From positions 1-61,416 of the forward strand of contig CACXWU010000005.1 of NCBI GenBank assembly GCA_902771535.1: 61,416 nucleotides of DNA, written 5' to 3'. This document shows positions 9,357-18,345 of the stretch, piece by piece (within the stretch, counting starts at the first letter, position 1; each line of letters starts with the position of its first letter). The stretch is from an uncultured Pseudomonadota bacterium (GTDB lineage: Bacteria; Pseudomonadota; Alphaproteobacteria; UBA3830). The notes under the pieces are model-generated. The model searched no databases and had not been told where the DNA came from. It saw only the letters and a list, made by a program, of their open reading frames with translations. The translations under genes were made by a program, and so were the position numbers.

Positions 9357-10379
9357 GTGATACGGAAGCAGTGGCAAGATTTGATTAAGCCTTATAAGCT
9401 CCAAGTTGAGAGCGGAGAGGTTAGTGTCGAGCAACGGAAAGCTACCATAGTAGCAGAGCCGTTGGAGAGAGGTTTTGGTGTGACCCTGGGAAATGCGTTG
9501 CGTCGTGTTCTGTTGTCCTCTTTGAAGGGAGCAGCGGTTACTTCCATAAAGATTGACGGGGTTGTTCATGAATTTTCGACTATCCCGGGAGTGACTGAAG
9601 ATGTTACGGATATCATTTTGAACGTGAAGTCTCTTCCTTTGAAATATGAAGGAGACACTCCGCGCAAGATGAAAATCAGCGTTGTCGGACCGTGCGATGT
9701 TACCGCAGGAATGTTCGAATTGGGTGCAGAGATCGAATTGTTGAATCCTGATCACCATATTTGCACAGTCGCTGACGGTGTTACATTCAACATGGAGATG
9801 ACTGTTGCGGTTGGACGTGGATATGTTGTCGCAAGCCAGAACAAAACGGAGAATGCTCCGGTAGGGACTTTATTCGTGGATTCTATTTTTAATCCTGTGA
9901 AGAAGGTTTCTTACAAAGTTCAGGATACTCGTGTCGGGCAGGTGACTGATTACGATAAGTTGATTTTGGAAGTCGAAACTAATGGGTCGATTTCTCCTGA
10001 GGATGCGGTTGCGATGTCGGCAAAAATTTTGCAGGATCAATTCCAGAAGTTCGTTAACTTTGAGGACGACAGCGAGGACGAGCAAGAGGGCGATGAGGTC
10101 GCCTTGCCGTTCAACGTCAATTTGTTAAAGAGAGTAGACGATCTTGAGTTGTCAGTGCGTTCCATGAACTGCCTGAGGAACGACAATATCGTTTACATCG
10201 GAGATTTGGTCCAGAAGACCGAGAACGAAATGTTGCGTACCCCGAACTTCGGTAGAAAGTCTTTGAACGAGATCAAAGAGGTACTTTCTCAGATGGGATT
10301 GTATTTGGGGATGCAGGTAAGCGGCTGGCCGATCGAAAATGTAGATGAAGTCGCCAAAAAAGTACATGATAAGTTTTAA
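9357..10379 (+). CDS. rpoA: RNA polymerase alpha subunit
   Basis: 340 residues from a GTG start with GGGGCGAGAA upstream. The N-terminal dimerisation domain (about 1-230) contains [18 protein letters not shown]. An acidic linker ([13 protein letters not shown]) follows, then the C-terminal DNA- and activator-binding domain (about 260-325) with [12 protein letters not shown] and [10 protein letters not shown]. It nucleates core RNA polymerase assembly. Position between rpsK and rplQ is the classical alpha operon. Confidence 0.98.
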   Translation: MIRKQWQDLIKPYKLQVESGEVSVEQRKATIVAEPLERGFGVTLGNALRRVLLSSLKGAAVTSIKIDGVVHEFSTIPGVTEDVTDIILNVKSLPLKYEGDTPRKMKISVVGPCDVTAGMFELGAEIELLNPDHHICTVADGVTFNMEMTVAVGRGYVVASQNKTENAPVGTLFVDSIFNPVKKVSYKVQDTRVGQVTDYDKLILEVETNGSISPEDAVAMSAKILQDQFQKFVNFEDDSEDEQEGDEVALPFNVNLLKRVDDLELSVRSMNCLRNDNIVYIGDLVQKTENEMLRTPNFGRKSLNEIKEVLSQMGLYLGMQVSGWPIENVDEVAKKVHDKF

Positions 10380-10390
10380 GGGGAATTTTT

Positions 10391-10831
10391 ATGCGTCATA
10401 GAATTAGCGGTAGAAAGTTTAACAGAAGATCTTCCGAGAGAAAGGCGTTGTTCAATAGCTTAGCGAAGTCTTTGTTGAAATATGAGCAGATCGTAACGAC
10501 TCTTCCGAAGGCGAAGGATTTGCGTCCGATAGTCGAGAAGATGATTACTCTCGGAAAAAATAATACGGTCGCGAGCAGAAGGAATCTCTTCGCTAAATTG
10601 AGAGACAACAGCTTGGTCTCGAAAGTTTTCGGGCCTTTGGCTGATCGTTATGCGAGCAGAAACGGTGGTTACACCAGAATCGTAAAGTGCGGATTTCGTC
10701 AAGGAGATATGGCTCCGATTGCCGTAATCGAGTTGCTCGACCGAGATGAATCGGCAAAATCAGTGATTGCTTCTTCATCAGAGGAAGTTGCTGCAGCTCC
10801 GGTTGCTGAGCCGTCAGCGGAAACAGCGTAA
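10391..10831 (+). CDS. rplQ: Ribosomal protein L17
   Basis: 146 residues. [20 protein letters not shown] and the [24 protein letters not shown] block identify L17, located at the tunnel exit of the 50S subunit. A Ser/Ala/Glu-rich tail of about 25 residues follows the conserved domain. It is the last gene of the cluster and is followed by a strong terminator. Confidence 0.97.
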   Translation: MRHRISGRKFNRRSSERKALFNSLAKSLLKYEQIVTTLPKAKDLRPIVEKMITLGKNNTVASRRNLFAKLRDNSLVSKVFGPLADRYASRNGGYTRIVKCGFRQGDMAPIAVIELLDRDESAKSVIASSSEEVAAAPVAEPSAETA

Positions 10832-10864
10832 GCTGGTTATTGTTTTTTTCATAAGATCCTTCTT

Positions 10865-10889
10865 CCCCCTTTTTCGAAAGGGGGGTTTT
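10865..10889 (+). terminator. Rho-independent terminator of the ribosomal-protein operon
   Basis: An eight-base-pair stem (CCCCCTTT with AAAGGGGG) closed by a TTCG tetraloop is followed by TTTT. It lies 33 bases after rplQ and would end the long S10-spc-alpha transcript. Confidence 0.9.
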
Positions 10890-11263
10890 ACATTATGACT
10901 CATTACTGGACTTGTCATCGTGCCTGATTTTTTAAGGCATTATTTTTTCTTAAATCAGTAATCTTGTCACGGATAGATTTTGTAAAGTTAAGCAAATTAC
11001 CTTCCAAAATTTATAAATCGGTGTGAATCCCGAAAATTGTCGAAGTCATACCCGTACTCTTTGCTAACCAGTTTGATGTGGGTTTTTAAATATTTTTATA
11101 CAAAGTCTTCTAAAATTAGATTTTTACTTTAGTAAAAACAAAGTCAATTTTGTTGTGTTTTTATATATAACCTATTCAATTTCAAAAGTTTTTTCTTTGT
11201 TTTGAGAAATATTTTTTACAATAGTACGTTGGCGTTAGGTTTTAAGTTTAAATGGAGGTTTTA
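10890..11263. other. AT-rich non-coding gap between rplQ and the beta-barrel gene
   Basis: About 370 bases with no convincing reading frame on either strand. It must hold the promoter of the gene that follows; TACAAT-like text lies near 11217, but no matching -35 is convincing. I see no tRNA, riboswitch or repeat here. Confidence 0.5.
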
Positions 11264-12016
11264 GTGAATAGATATATGAGTTCTGTAAAAGTACTCGTGT
11301 TTATGTCTGCGTTGGGGGCAGTTTCGGTTTTCGCGGACAATGGTGATGCCGTCAATGGTGTTGATGAATTGAAAGGGTTTAATGTAGGATTAGACTTGAT
11401 GTATAGTCACATTGATGTCAAGCATAGTACTACTCATGGTGACGTGGTTTATTTTGGGAATCATACTGATGACAATTCAGTAGGAGAGTTGAAGCATAAA
11501 CGCTGCTGCCTGGAGCCTGTTATAAATTTGGGATATTCATTGTTTTTACATAACTGGTATATAGGAGTGTCTGGGGATTTAATTTTTGGGGGTAGTAGTA
11601 AGCGTTCAGGCGTATTTGTGGGAAATCCAGGAACTGAATCGAAAGTGAAGGGGATTTCATATACTGTTAAGGTGAAAGCGGGACGCTATTTCGATGGTCT
11701 GGATTCTTCTATTTATGGAATTTTGGGCTTGAAGTGGCAGGATGTTCGTATGTCGCTTGATACGAAATTTAATAGATGTGATTTTCGTGATTCTAAACTG
11801 AAAAATCCAGCGGTTGTGTTAGGAATTGGTATTGAGAAGCCTGTTTGGGGAAAGCTTTCTTTTTGCGCAGAATACGAATATTCTTGGAGGAAGTCTACGT
11901 ATGTATCCGTGGCAAAAAAACCTGAAGAAATTCCTGAATGTACCTTTCTTTCGACCGATGTGAATCAGAGGTATCATGAGAATTCCTTTAGAGTTGGTTT
12001 AAAGTATCATATTTGA
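11264..12016 (+). CDS. Predicted outer-membrane beta-barrel protein
   Basis: 250 residues from a GTG at 11264. I prefer this to an ATG at 11252 because GGAGG at 11254-11258 is correctly spaced only for the GTG. A signal peptide ends in SVFA before DNGD (about residue 25). The rest alternates polar and hydrophobic residues in barrel-like strands (INLGYSLFLHNWYIGVSGD; VVLGIGIEK) and ends in FRVGLKYHI, an aromatic-rich last strand of the kind read by the BAM machinery. It resembles opacity or surface-antigen barrels of host-associated alphaproteobacteria. Its partner or ligand cannot be told from sequence. Confidence 0.75.
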   Translation: MNRYMSSVKVLVFMSALGAVSVFADNGDAVNGVDELKGFNVGLDLMYSHIDVKHSTTHGDVVYFGNHTDDNSVGELKHKRCCLEPVINLGYSLFLHNWYIGVSGDLIFGGSSKRSGVFVGNPGTESKVKGISYTVKVKAGRYFDGLDSSIYGILGLKWQDVRMSLDTKFNRCDFRDSKLKNPAVVLGIGIEKPVWGKLSFCAEYEYSWRKSTYVSVAKKPEEIPECTFLSTDVNQRYHENSFRVGLKYHI

Positions 12017-12058
12017 TGCTGATATTTGGGGCTTATTGAAATTAATTGGAGGTTATAA

Positions 12059-13231
12059 ATGAGATTAACGGTGGCAAAAGTGAGTTTTTCGGTTTTGGTA
12101 CTCACATCGGTTCAGTGTGTGGAAGGTATGGGATGGTCAGCCGCTTACTTTTCTCAGAATAGTGGAGGTCAGCAGAATAAAGTTTCTCCTCAGCGGACGG
12201 TTCAACGAAGGGCTGTGCAACCTGAGGATAACACCGGGTCTCTGGGAATGCAGAGTTCTGTGGGAAATGAGCAGTCTGAGGTTACCAGGTCTGTGAGAAT
12301 ACAGAGTTCTGCAGGAAATAAGCAGTTTCGTCAGCAATATGGTTATAATTATCCACCTGCGTACGGTTATAGTTATCCAAATACTAAAAGGTTGCAAGAT
12401 CAGTTCATTAAAGAACAGCAAGAAAGGAATAACAGCAATGCAGAAGTTCCTGTTGAGAAGGAGGTGGAATATCAAGAGGTATTGGGTTTAGTGAATGATG
12501 CGATAGCGAATTTATCCGATTTTCTTAAGGGGAATAAAAATGAGGTTGTCGATGAAGTGTCGATATCGCGAAAACCCGAAGATGTTGCTGATATTTTAGA
12601 GAAGGTTTTGGTCAGGAAGATGATAGGTCTGAAGAAGATTACGTCTGAGTTGGAGGGAGATTCTCAAGGGGTAGAAGCAAAGAGGAAAGAGGTAGAAGCA
12701 AAGGATATGGAGGTTGATAATCTGCTTGCTATACTAAAGGCTAGAAAACTACATTTGCCTGAATGGATATCGATTGATGGTAAAGATTGTCAATGTTTCT
12801 ACACTGCTGATAGCTTTACGAATTCGCGATCATCTTTTGAGACGGATGCAATAAATTCGTTTAAAAGAAAAAATGTGGGTTCAGAGGATGTGGTTGATGG
12901 TAAAGAGTTAGTGAATCAATGTCCTTTTTTGGCGCTTTGTTTGACTGACTCAGAAAAAAAGATGATTCCTTTTGAGATTAGAAAGCATTCGCATGATAAA
13001 GGAGGAATTCAAGCAGACGAGAAGTGGGAAAAAGAAGGGGAATGGAAAGGGAAATATATTTGGGAAATAATAGCCGACAGTATAAAGAAACGGATATTTG
13101 TTTATGATTTAGCTAGAAGAAGTGGAGCCAATATACTTTCTGGTTTCTTTGAATATGGTAAGTCATACGATGATCTCAAGAGAGTTTGTCAACAGGATGG
13201 TCACTATCAGCAACTAGTTAAAAACAAATAA
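12059..13231 (+). CDS. Secreted protein with an OTU-cysteine-protease-like C-terminal half
   Basis: 390 residues. A hydrophobic segment at residues 5-22 looks like a signal peptide. Residues 30-125 are Gln/Ser/Tyr-rich and contain two copies of QSS(V/A)GN(E/K)Q. Residues 130-225 are helical and charged. The C-terminal half has DCQCFYTA (243-250), WEIIADSIKKRIFVYD (335-350) and DGHYQQL (380-386). These resemble, in order, the DxxCFYxA nucleophile motif, the WxxEIxxLAxxxxxxIxV strand-helix region and the HYxxL histidine motif of OTU deubiquitinases, giving candidates D243, C246 and H382. The match is by eye and weak enough that it may be coincidental. It follows the beta-barrel gene by 42 bases and may be cotranscribed; a terminator follows. 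Confidence 0.6.
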   Translation: MRLTVAKVSFSVLVLTSVQCVEGMGWSAAYFSQNSGGQQNKVSPQRTVQRRAVQPEDNTGSLGMQSSVGNEQSEVTRSVRIQSSAGNKQFRQQYGYNYPPAYGYSYPNTKRLQDQFIKEQQERNNSNAEVPVEKEVEYQEVLGLVNDAIANLSDFLKGNKNEVVDEVSISRKPEDVADILEKVLVRKMIGLKKITSELEGDSQGVEAKRKEVEAKDMEVDNLLAILKARKLHLPEWISIDGKDCQCFYTADSFTNSRSSFETDAINSFKRKNVGSEDVVDGKELVNQCPFLALCLTDSEKKMIPFEIRKHSHDKGGIQADEKWEKEGEWKGKYIWEIIADSIKKRIFVYDLARRSGANILSGFFEYGKSYDDLKRVCQQDGHYQQLVKNK

Positions 13232-13254
13232 TCTAGGTAATTTGTGTTTTTACG

Positions 13255-13286
13255 AAAAATCCCCCTCCTCTGTGAGGGGGATTTTT
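13255..13286 (+). terminator. Strong Rho-independent terminator
   Basis: A perfect 13-base-pair inverted repeat (AAAAATCCCCCTC with GAGGGGGATTTTT) with a six-base loop ends in a T run. It closes the barrel and OTU-like pair. Flanking A and T runs mean it could work in both directions. Confidence 0.9.
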
Positions 13287-13372
13287 GTTGCCAGTTGCCA
13301 GAGTCTTTGGAGCTTTCTGCTGGATTTAAGCGATTTATCATGGTAGAGTCTACGTGAATTGCGGGTTGAATT

Positions 13373-13714
13373 ATGTACTTTGATAAGTTGCTGAATGCGT
13401 TTTTCTATTCATTATCGGGGATAAAATTTTTGCTGCAGGAGAGGGCGTTTCTTCAGGAAATTATGCTGGGCGTGATTTTGTTCGTGCTGATGTTTTTTTC
13501 TCAAAACACCAAGGCGGAGATTCTGTATATTTTTTCTTCATACTGTCTCGTTTTGATAACCGAATCACTCAACACCTGCATTGAAACCGTGGTCGACAGA
13601 ATCTCGTCTGAGAAGAATCTGTTATCCAAAAAAGCGAAGGATATTGGAAGTGCTGCGGTATTTTTTGCGTTGGTTCATCTTGGAATTGTGTTAATTTCGT
13701 TGATCAGAATATAA
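13373..13714 (+). CDS. dgkA: Diacylglycerol kinase
   Basis: 113 residues with three membrane helices, the normal size of prokaryotic DgkA. Conserved features are ERAFLQE near residue 25 and ESLNTCIETVVDR (about 64-76), which carries the catalytic Glu and Asn residues, followed by KKAKDIGSAAV. It phosphorylates diacylglycerol, a by-product of membrane-derived glucan or lipid A modification, so that it re-enters phospholipid synthesis. It converges on yidD with an eight-base gap. Confidence 0.94.
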   Translation: MYFDKLLNAFFYSLSGIKFLLQERAFLQEIMLGVILFVLMFFSQNTKAEILYIFSSYCLVLITESLNTCIETVVDRISSEKNLLSKKAKDIGSAAVFFALVHLGIVLISLIRI

Positions 13715-13721
13715 AATTTTC

Positions 13722-13928
13722 TTACGGAAAATCTGTCCCACCGCGACTGAGAGGGTTGCATCGTAGCAGTCTCCATACGGTTTTTAAGATTCCTTTGAAA
13801 GATCCGTGTTTTTTGATTGCGCAGATGGCGTATTCCGAGCAGGTCGGATAAAATTTGCAGCTGTATTTTAGGTGAGGTGAGACAGCTCGCTGATAAAATC
13901 TCAGCGCTATTATCAGGATTTTTTGCAT
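13722..13928 (-). CDS. yidD: Membrane protein insertion efficiency factor YidD
   Basis: 68 residues. ALRFYQRAVSPHL, CKFYPTCSEYA and the C-terminal RLLRCNPLSRGG identify YidD, a small membrane-associated protein thought to assist YidC-dependent insertion. It overlaps rnpA by 16 bases, the standard rpmH-rnpA-yidD order. Confidence 0.96.
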   Translation of the reverse strand: MQKILIIALRFYQRAVSPHLKYSCKFYPTCSEYAICAIKKHGSFKGILKTVWRLLRCNPLSRGGTDFP

Positions 13929-14269
13929 TTCTCGATTTTTTTGTTCAAATTTCGAATAGCTTTCTCAGCCTGATCGACGAAATCATTCCAATTTGCCGTG
14001 ACAAGGGATTTTTTTGCGATAAAAACATAATCTATTCCCGTCAATCCTAACGAAGGAAGCAGCTGCCGTGCCATTGTCCTCATTCTCCGCTTGCAGCGAT
14101 TACGAATAACTGCATTTCCGACTTTTTTGGATGCGGTGAATCCGACCCGATAACTTTCAGTCTTATTAAATCCCGCCAGAGCAACAAAAAAATCCGCTCG
14201 ATAACTGAGACCTGAAGCGGATACCGACAAAAAATCTCTTCTCTTGCGGATTCTGAATTTTTTTTCCAA
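13913..14269 (-). CDS. rnpA: Ribonuclease P protein component
   Basis: 118 residues. The family motif is seen in GFTASKKVGNAVIRNRCKRRMR (around residues 43-64), the RNA-binding RNR helix. It partners the RNase P RNA in maturing tRNA 5' ends. It lies directly downstream of rpmH and overlaps yidD. Confidence 0.96.
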   Translation of the reverse strand: MEKKFRIRKRRDFLSVSASGLSYRADFFVALAGFNKTESYRVGFTASKKVGNAVIRNRCKRRMRTMARQLLPSLGLTGIDYVFIAKKSLVTANWNDFVDQAEKAIRNLNKKIEKCKKS

Positions 14270-14275
14270 ATTAAA

Positions 14276-14407
14276 TTACGCGGACAAACGTGCGCGACCC
14301 TTCGCTCTTCTCGCTTTCAAAATACGACCACCAGCGAGAGTTCTCGCCCTGAAACCATGTCTGCGCTTGCGAACAATTTTACTCGGATTGTATGTAGGTT
14401 TAGCCAT
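14276..14407 (-). CDS. rpmH: Ribosomal protein L34
   Basis: 43 residues. The complement reads [18 protein letters not shown], then [20 protein letters not shown] and the end ARLSA, which is unmistakable L34. Ahead of the start, GGCAGAGG serves as ribosome-binding site. In many bacteria rpmH lies close to the replication origin; here a DnaA-box cluster is 2 kb away. Confidence 0.97.
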   Translation of the reverse strand: MAKPTYNPSKIVRKRRHGFRARTLAGGRILKARRAKGRARLSA

Positions 14408-14589
14408 AATATACCTCTGCCTTCAACAAAATCTGAGGCATTTTAACATTTAAACGAGAAAAGTCAACTGATGGCGGAGGAAATGTGGGAGTAAAGACGG
14501 TATATTCATGATTTACTGAAGCGATTAACAAAGTTTTAACTAATAACTGGGAGAATTTTTCGTAGGTTTAGTATTGAAAGGTGCATAAA

Positions 14590-16440
14590 ATGAATTGGTC
14601 TGCCAAAAAGGTAGTTGACGGGGGGGGGAAGTCTAAAAAGCAAAAAAGTTTAACTGATCATCTTTGTAGCGCCTTAAAACTTATAAGACATTTAATCGAG
14701 AAATTGCTCCGAAAATTACCTAAGTTTGATACAATACTTGGCATTATAGTGATATTTGCTGTGCTTTTTGTTGTGGGAAATACCGCATATCACATTCTAT
14801 ATAAAAATACGAATGTTCAACGGATATTAATAAAACTGAAGAATTCCCATTTAGCGAATCTTTTTACTCCTAAGGAAATCGTACCGAGCAATTACAAAAA
14901 AATCGAAATTTTTAACAATGACATCAAAAAAGCGATAGATGAACACGAAGTCATTTCATTTGATATTTTCGATACATTGTTGATACGACCTTATGTCAAA
15001 CCGACGGATTTATTCAAGCATCTTGAACTACTTAATAACGCTCCCGGATTTGCAAAAGCCCGTATGAAGGCTGAACAATCAGCTCGGCGAGATGCTCAAA
15101 ATAGAAAAGAAGACGTTACGCTTGATGAAATTTATCAGCAAATAGATTCGAAATATAAACCAATAAAAGAAAAAGAAATGTCTTTGGAGTACATGGTGTT
15201 ACGATCTCGCCCTGAGATTAAAAAAATCTATGATTACGCTCGTCAACGAAATAAAAAGATCGTAATTATTTCTGACATGTATTTATCTCGAAAATTTTTG
15301 ACCGATGTATTAAAAAAATGCGAATATTCTAATTTTAATGAGGTTTTTGTGTCATCAGAATACGGAAAAACAAAAGCATCTGGCTCACTGTATCAACATG
15401 TGATCAAAAATCTCGGCGTTTCTTCGGAAAGGATATTGCACATTGGAGACAATTTTGAATCCGACATAAAAAAAGCGCGCCAATTGGGAATCGATGCATT
15501 TTTCGTTCCCAAGACATTGGATTGCTTGCTTGAAACAGATCTTCGAATACGAAAATTTTACGAAAATTATAAAAAAGATCTCGGCGCGTCTATTATGTTG
15601 GGATTGTTATCCGCCCATTCTGAACGTTCTTATAGAGACTATTGGTTCGATTTCGGATATAAATACGCCGGTCCTGTTATTTTCGGATATATGCAATGGC
15701 TGGATTTTCAATTGAATAAAGAAGATATCCATAAGGCATTGTTTGTCGCCCGTGACGGATACACCCTGGAGAAAGTTTTTAATTTAATAAAAACCTCTGA
15801 TGTTCAAACATATTATATATATTTGTCTAGAAAAATATCAGATAAACTTCTTTATGGAGATCAACGACAGATAGGGAAAGCACGAAAAGAATATTCCGCT
15901 TATCTGAATCAATTTGATTTAAGAGATCAAAAATTGGCCATGATAGATTCGGAATCTTCGACGCTAAGAGCCCAGAACGCGCTGATTGACGTTTTACCAA
16001 AATATCAAGTAAGTGGATACTATTGGGGGGTAGTTGGAAAAGATATTCCACAAATCAAATCGAAAATTTTTTCATTTCAAAAAGAACATGTATTGAGAAT
16101 TAATAATGCGGTTTTGGAGTTATTTATGACCGCACCGACTCTTCCGATTGACGATGTACAAAACGGCCAACCTGTTTTTAAAGAAACAAATACTCATGAA
16201 CAGGAGAGGATAAAAATATATCCTCGTTTATCGAGCGGGGCAGTGGCTTTCGCTCAAGATTATATTCAATGTTTTGGTAAGTTAAGCGGTTATTTTTCTC
16301 CCGATATGCTGATCGATTGGGTAAATATATTTTTTTCCATGCCCACAGAAACAGATAAAGCAATATTTTATAGAATTCGCCACGCGTCAGATAAGAACCA
16401 TAATAAGTACCAGTTATTATTTCCGGATTGGTATCATTAA
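14590..16440 (+). CDS. Membrane-anchored HAD-superfamily hydrolase with extra C-terminal domain
   Basis: 616 residues from the ATG at 14590, which has GAAAGG at good spacing; an in-frame GTG lies three codons earlier. A basic N-terminus precedes one membrane helix (around residues 50-72). A HAD domain follows with motif I FDIFDTLL, motif II IISDMYLS, the lysine of GKTKASG, and HIGDNFESDIKKA as motifs III/IV. The remaining ~280 residues contain FVARDGYTLEKVF and DSESSTLRAQNAL. Similar HAD proteins occur in surface-polysaccharide clusters, but here it stands alone, so the substrate is unknown. A run of nine G at 14620-14628 encodes DGGGK near the start and could change frame by slippage. Confidence 0.75.
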   Translation: MNWSAKKVVDGGGKSKKQKSLTDHLCSALKLIRHLIEKLLRKLPKFDTILGIIVIFAVLFVVGNTAYHILYKNTNVQRILIKLKNSHLANLFTPKEIVPSNYKKIEIFNNDIKKAIDEHEVISFDIFDTLLIRPYVKPTDLFKHLELLNNAPGFAKARMKAEQSARRDAQNRKEDVTLDEIYQQIDSKYKPIKEKEMSLEYMVLRSRPEIKKIYDYARQRNKKIVIISDMYLSRKFLTDVLKKCEYSNFNEVFVSSEYGKTKASGSLYQHVIKNLGVSSERILHIGDNFESDIKKARQLGIDAFFVPKTLDCLLETDLRIRKFYENYKKDLGASIMLGLLSAHSERSYRDYWFDFGYKYAGPVIFGYMQWLDFQLNKEDIHKALFVARDGYTLEKVFNLIKTSDVQTYYIYLSRKISDKLLYGDQRQIGKARKEYSAYLNQFDLRDQKLAMIDSESSTLRAQNALIDVLPKYQVSGYYWGVVGKDIPQIKSKIFSFQKEHVLRINNAVLELFMTAPTLPIDDVQNGQPVFKETNTHEQERIKIYPRLSSGAVAFAQDYIQCFGKLSGYFSPDMLIDWVNIFFSMPTETDKAIFYRIRHASDKNHNKYQLLFPDWYH

Positions 16441-16763
16441 TACGAAAGCGTAGTTCCGTGTAATTTTCCCACATTAACCCTTTTTTAAAAGTTATCCACT
16501 GAATCTGTGGATAACCCTGTGGATAAGTCTGTGGATTAGTTCGTTTTTCCGTAACTTTATGGGGGTGCTGAATAGTTAGGCATCTTTTTAGGAATCTATT
16601 AGGGTTATATTGTTAACTTATTGAAAAATAAAGATATTTTTGAAATCGAATAGATAACCATGGTATCTTCGTAGACTGATTTTACATAAATTCTACCGAA
16701 TTTTTTTTTAACGAATTTCGCTATAAAATCTGTGGATAACTGTCCCCGCTATCATCAATTAAT
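16441..16763. other. DnaA-box cluster, candidate replication origin (oriC)
   Basis: A 323-base non-coding stretch between convergent genes. It contains five matches or near-matches to the DnaA box: TTATCCACT at 16492, TGTGGATAA at 16506 and 16518, TGTGGATTA at 16530, and TGTGGATAA at 16731. Between them lie T-rich tracts (16701-16709) that could serve as an unwinding element. rpmH-rnpA-yidD lies 2 kb to the left and dnaN-recF 12 kb to the right, a neighbourhood typical of bacterial origins. dnaA itself is not in the window. Confidence 0.65.
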
Positions 16764-18044
16764 TCAATCGTCAATAGCTTTTCGCGGAATAAATGGCATC
16801 ACGAAAATTCCGCTGACCGTAAACAGGGTTGCGATCAAAATCGATTCGAGAGATGACTCAAATATCATCAATCCGCAGAAGGTCAGTGCCAAAATCGCAA
16901 GCAATATTTTTTTGAAGCTGTGAATCTTTATGGCAAACTTCAGGTAGGCGAGGGCACAAATGGTATAGACCAACAAGAATGATTTTACGGAAAAATCGAT
17001 GATATAGGCGATTTGTGACGACAGATTCTCGTTTTTAGTTAGGATCAAAATCGGAATCATTCCCAGACAGCTGATTAAAACACTCACGTAGGGTGCGCCG
17101 TTTTTGTTTTTCTTAGCAAGAACTTTCGGAAGGAGTTTGTCTTTCGCCAGTCCGAGTGATATCTGAGATGAGGTCAAAATCCATGCGTTCAGAGTTCCGA
17201 TGCAGACCAGCGAGGTGATGATCGCGATTATCAACGAACAATTTCTCCCCAGCACGACGCTTATGGCATCCACAAACGGTGCCTTGCTGTTTGCTAAAGT
17301 TTCGCTCGGAATAACTCCCATGATCGCGACATTGTTTATCAAATAAATCAGCGCAACGCTAACGGTTCCCAAGATTATCGCTCGCGGAATTGTTTTTGAT
17401 GGATTTTCTACGTCTCCCGCAGGAGTCGTTGCGCATTCCACTCCGATGAAGCACCAAAAAGCGATCGAAGTCGCGAGCAACATCATATCTCCGAAAGACA
17501 TTTTTGCGCATTCAGGCAGAACAGTGGCTTTGGACAAATCAAAATCCTGAAAAATTATCGCCGGCACCACTACAAACGGAATGAATTTCAACAAAGTCAG
17601 CACGAATTCCAACTTTCCCGATAACACAACACTTTTACAATTAACGTAGGTCAGAGCCAGCAGCAAAATTATTTCTAAAGAAAGATAGAGGTAAGGCGAC
17701 TGATGTTGTCCGAAAAAAGGGTGAAGGCATGCAATCGCCGTGACTACCACGACGGAGCTGCTTATCCACGAAATTAGCCAATAGGTCCAGCCGGTGAAAA
17801 AGGCGGGAATTTTTCCGAACATTTCGTTTACGTAGACGTGAGGTCCGCCGGTTTTCGGAAAATTCGAACATAGCTCAGCGAAAACAAAAGCCAGGAAAAT
17901 CGCGCCCAGTCCCGCGAGAATCCACGCAAAAATGCTGTAAATTCCAAAAGGAGCCAGAGCCGACGGCACAACAAATATGCCCGAACCGATCTGACTTCCG
18001 AAAACTATCGCTAAAACTGCACCAAACCCTAATTTTTTTGACAT
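16764..18044 (-). CDS. APC-family amino acid/polyamine permease
   Basis: 426 residues, about twelve hydrophobic helices. The first helix carries GSQIGSGIFVVPS, the GxxxGxG(I/V)F signature of APC transporters such as AdiC and PotE, where the backbone binds the amino acid. FPKTGGPHVYV follows helix 2, matching the PxxGGxYxY loop. It is most like basic amino acid or polyamine exchangers. For an intracellular organism, uptake or exchange of a host amino acid is the likely role; the substrate cannot be read from sequence. Confidence 0.88.
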   Translation of the reverse strand: MSKKLGFGAVLAIVFGSQIGSGIFVVPSALAPFGIYSIFAWILAGLGAIFLAFVFAELCSNFPKTGGPHVYVNEMFGKIPAFFTGWTYWLISWISSSVVVVTAIACLHPFFGQHQSPYLYLSLEIILLLALTYVNCKSVVLSGKLEFVLTLLKFIPFVVVPAIIFQDFDLSKATVLPECAKMSFGDMMLLATSIAFWCFIGVECATTPAGDVENPSKTIPRAIILGTVSVALIYLINNVAIMGVIPSETLANSKAPFVDAISVVLGRNCSLIIAIITSLVCIGTLNAWILTSSQISLGLAKDKLLPKVLAKKNKNGAPYVSVLISCLGMIPILILTKNENLSSQIAYIIDFSVKSFLLVYTICALAYLKFAIKIHSFKKILLAILALTFCGLMIFESSLESILIATLFTVSGIFVMPFIPRKAIDD

Positions 18045-18345
18045 GATACTTCTTTCTTTGCCCGCATTATCGGTGATTCAGGAAGGAAAAGCAAGTGGCG
18101 AGATCGAATTTGCATGGGATCTTTTTGTATACGTCGCTTTTAATTTCTCGAAAAATTTACAAAAAGATTAGAAATAACAACTCACTGAAGTTACCGTCAT
18201 CATTTTATGACGGGAGATAATCAAATAAAATCAAAGAGAAAAATATTTTTGAGTTGTGATAAAGTTCACGGGAAAGGCAAAGCAAACAACAACTGACGCT
18301 TGATTACAGATTTTATATCAAGTTTCCGAAATAGTTTTGCAGAAA
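18045..18345. other. Non-coding gap with one palindrome
   Basis: About 300 bases between the ABC permease gene and the APC permease start, both on the minus strand. The only structure I see is CCGTCAT/ATGACGG at 18194-18213 (seven base pairs, six-base loop). No T run follows it on either strand, so it may be an operator or a weak terminator. The promoter of the APC permease should lie here. Confidence 0.4.

Noticed and set aside
18194-18213. CCGTCAT/ATGACGG palindrome as a terminator
   Set aside because: No T run follows on either strand; kept only as an unassigned palindrome.
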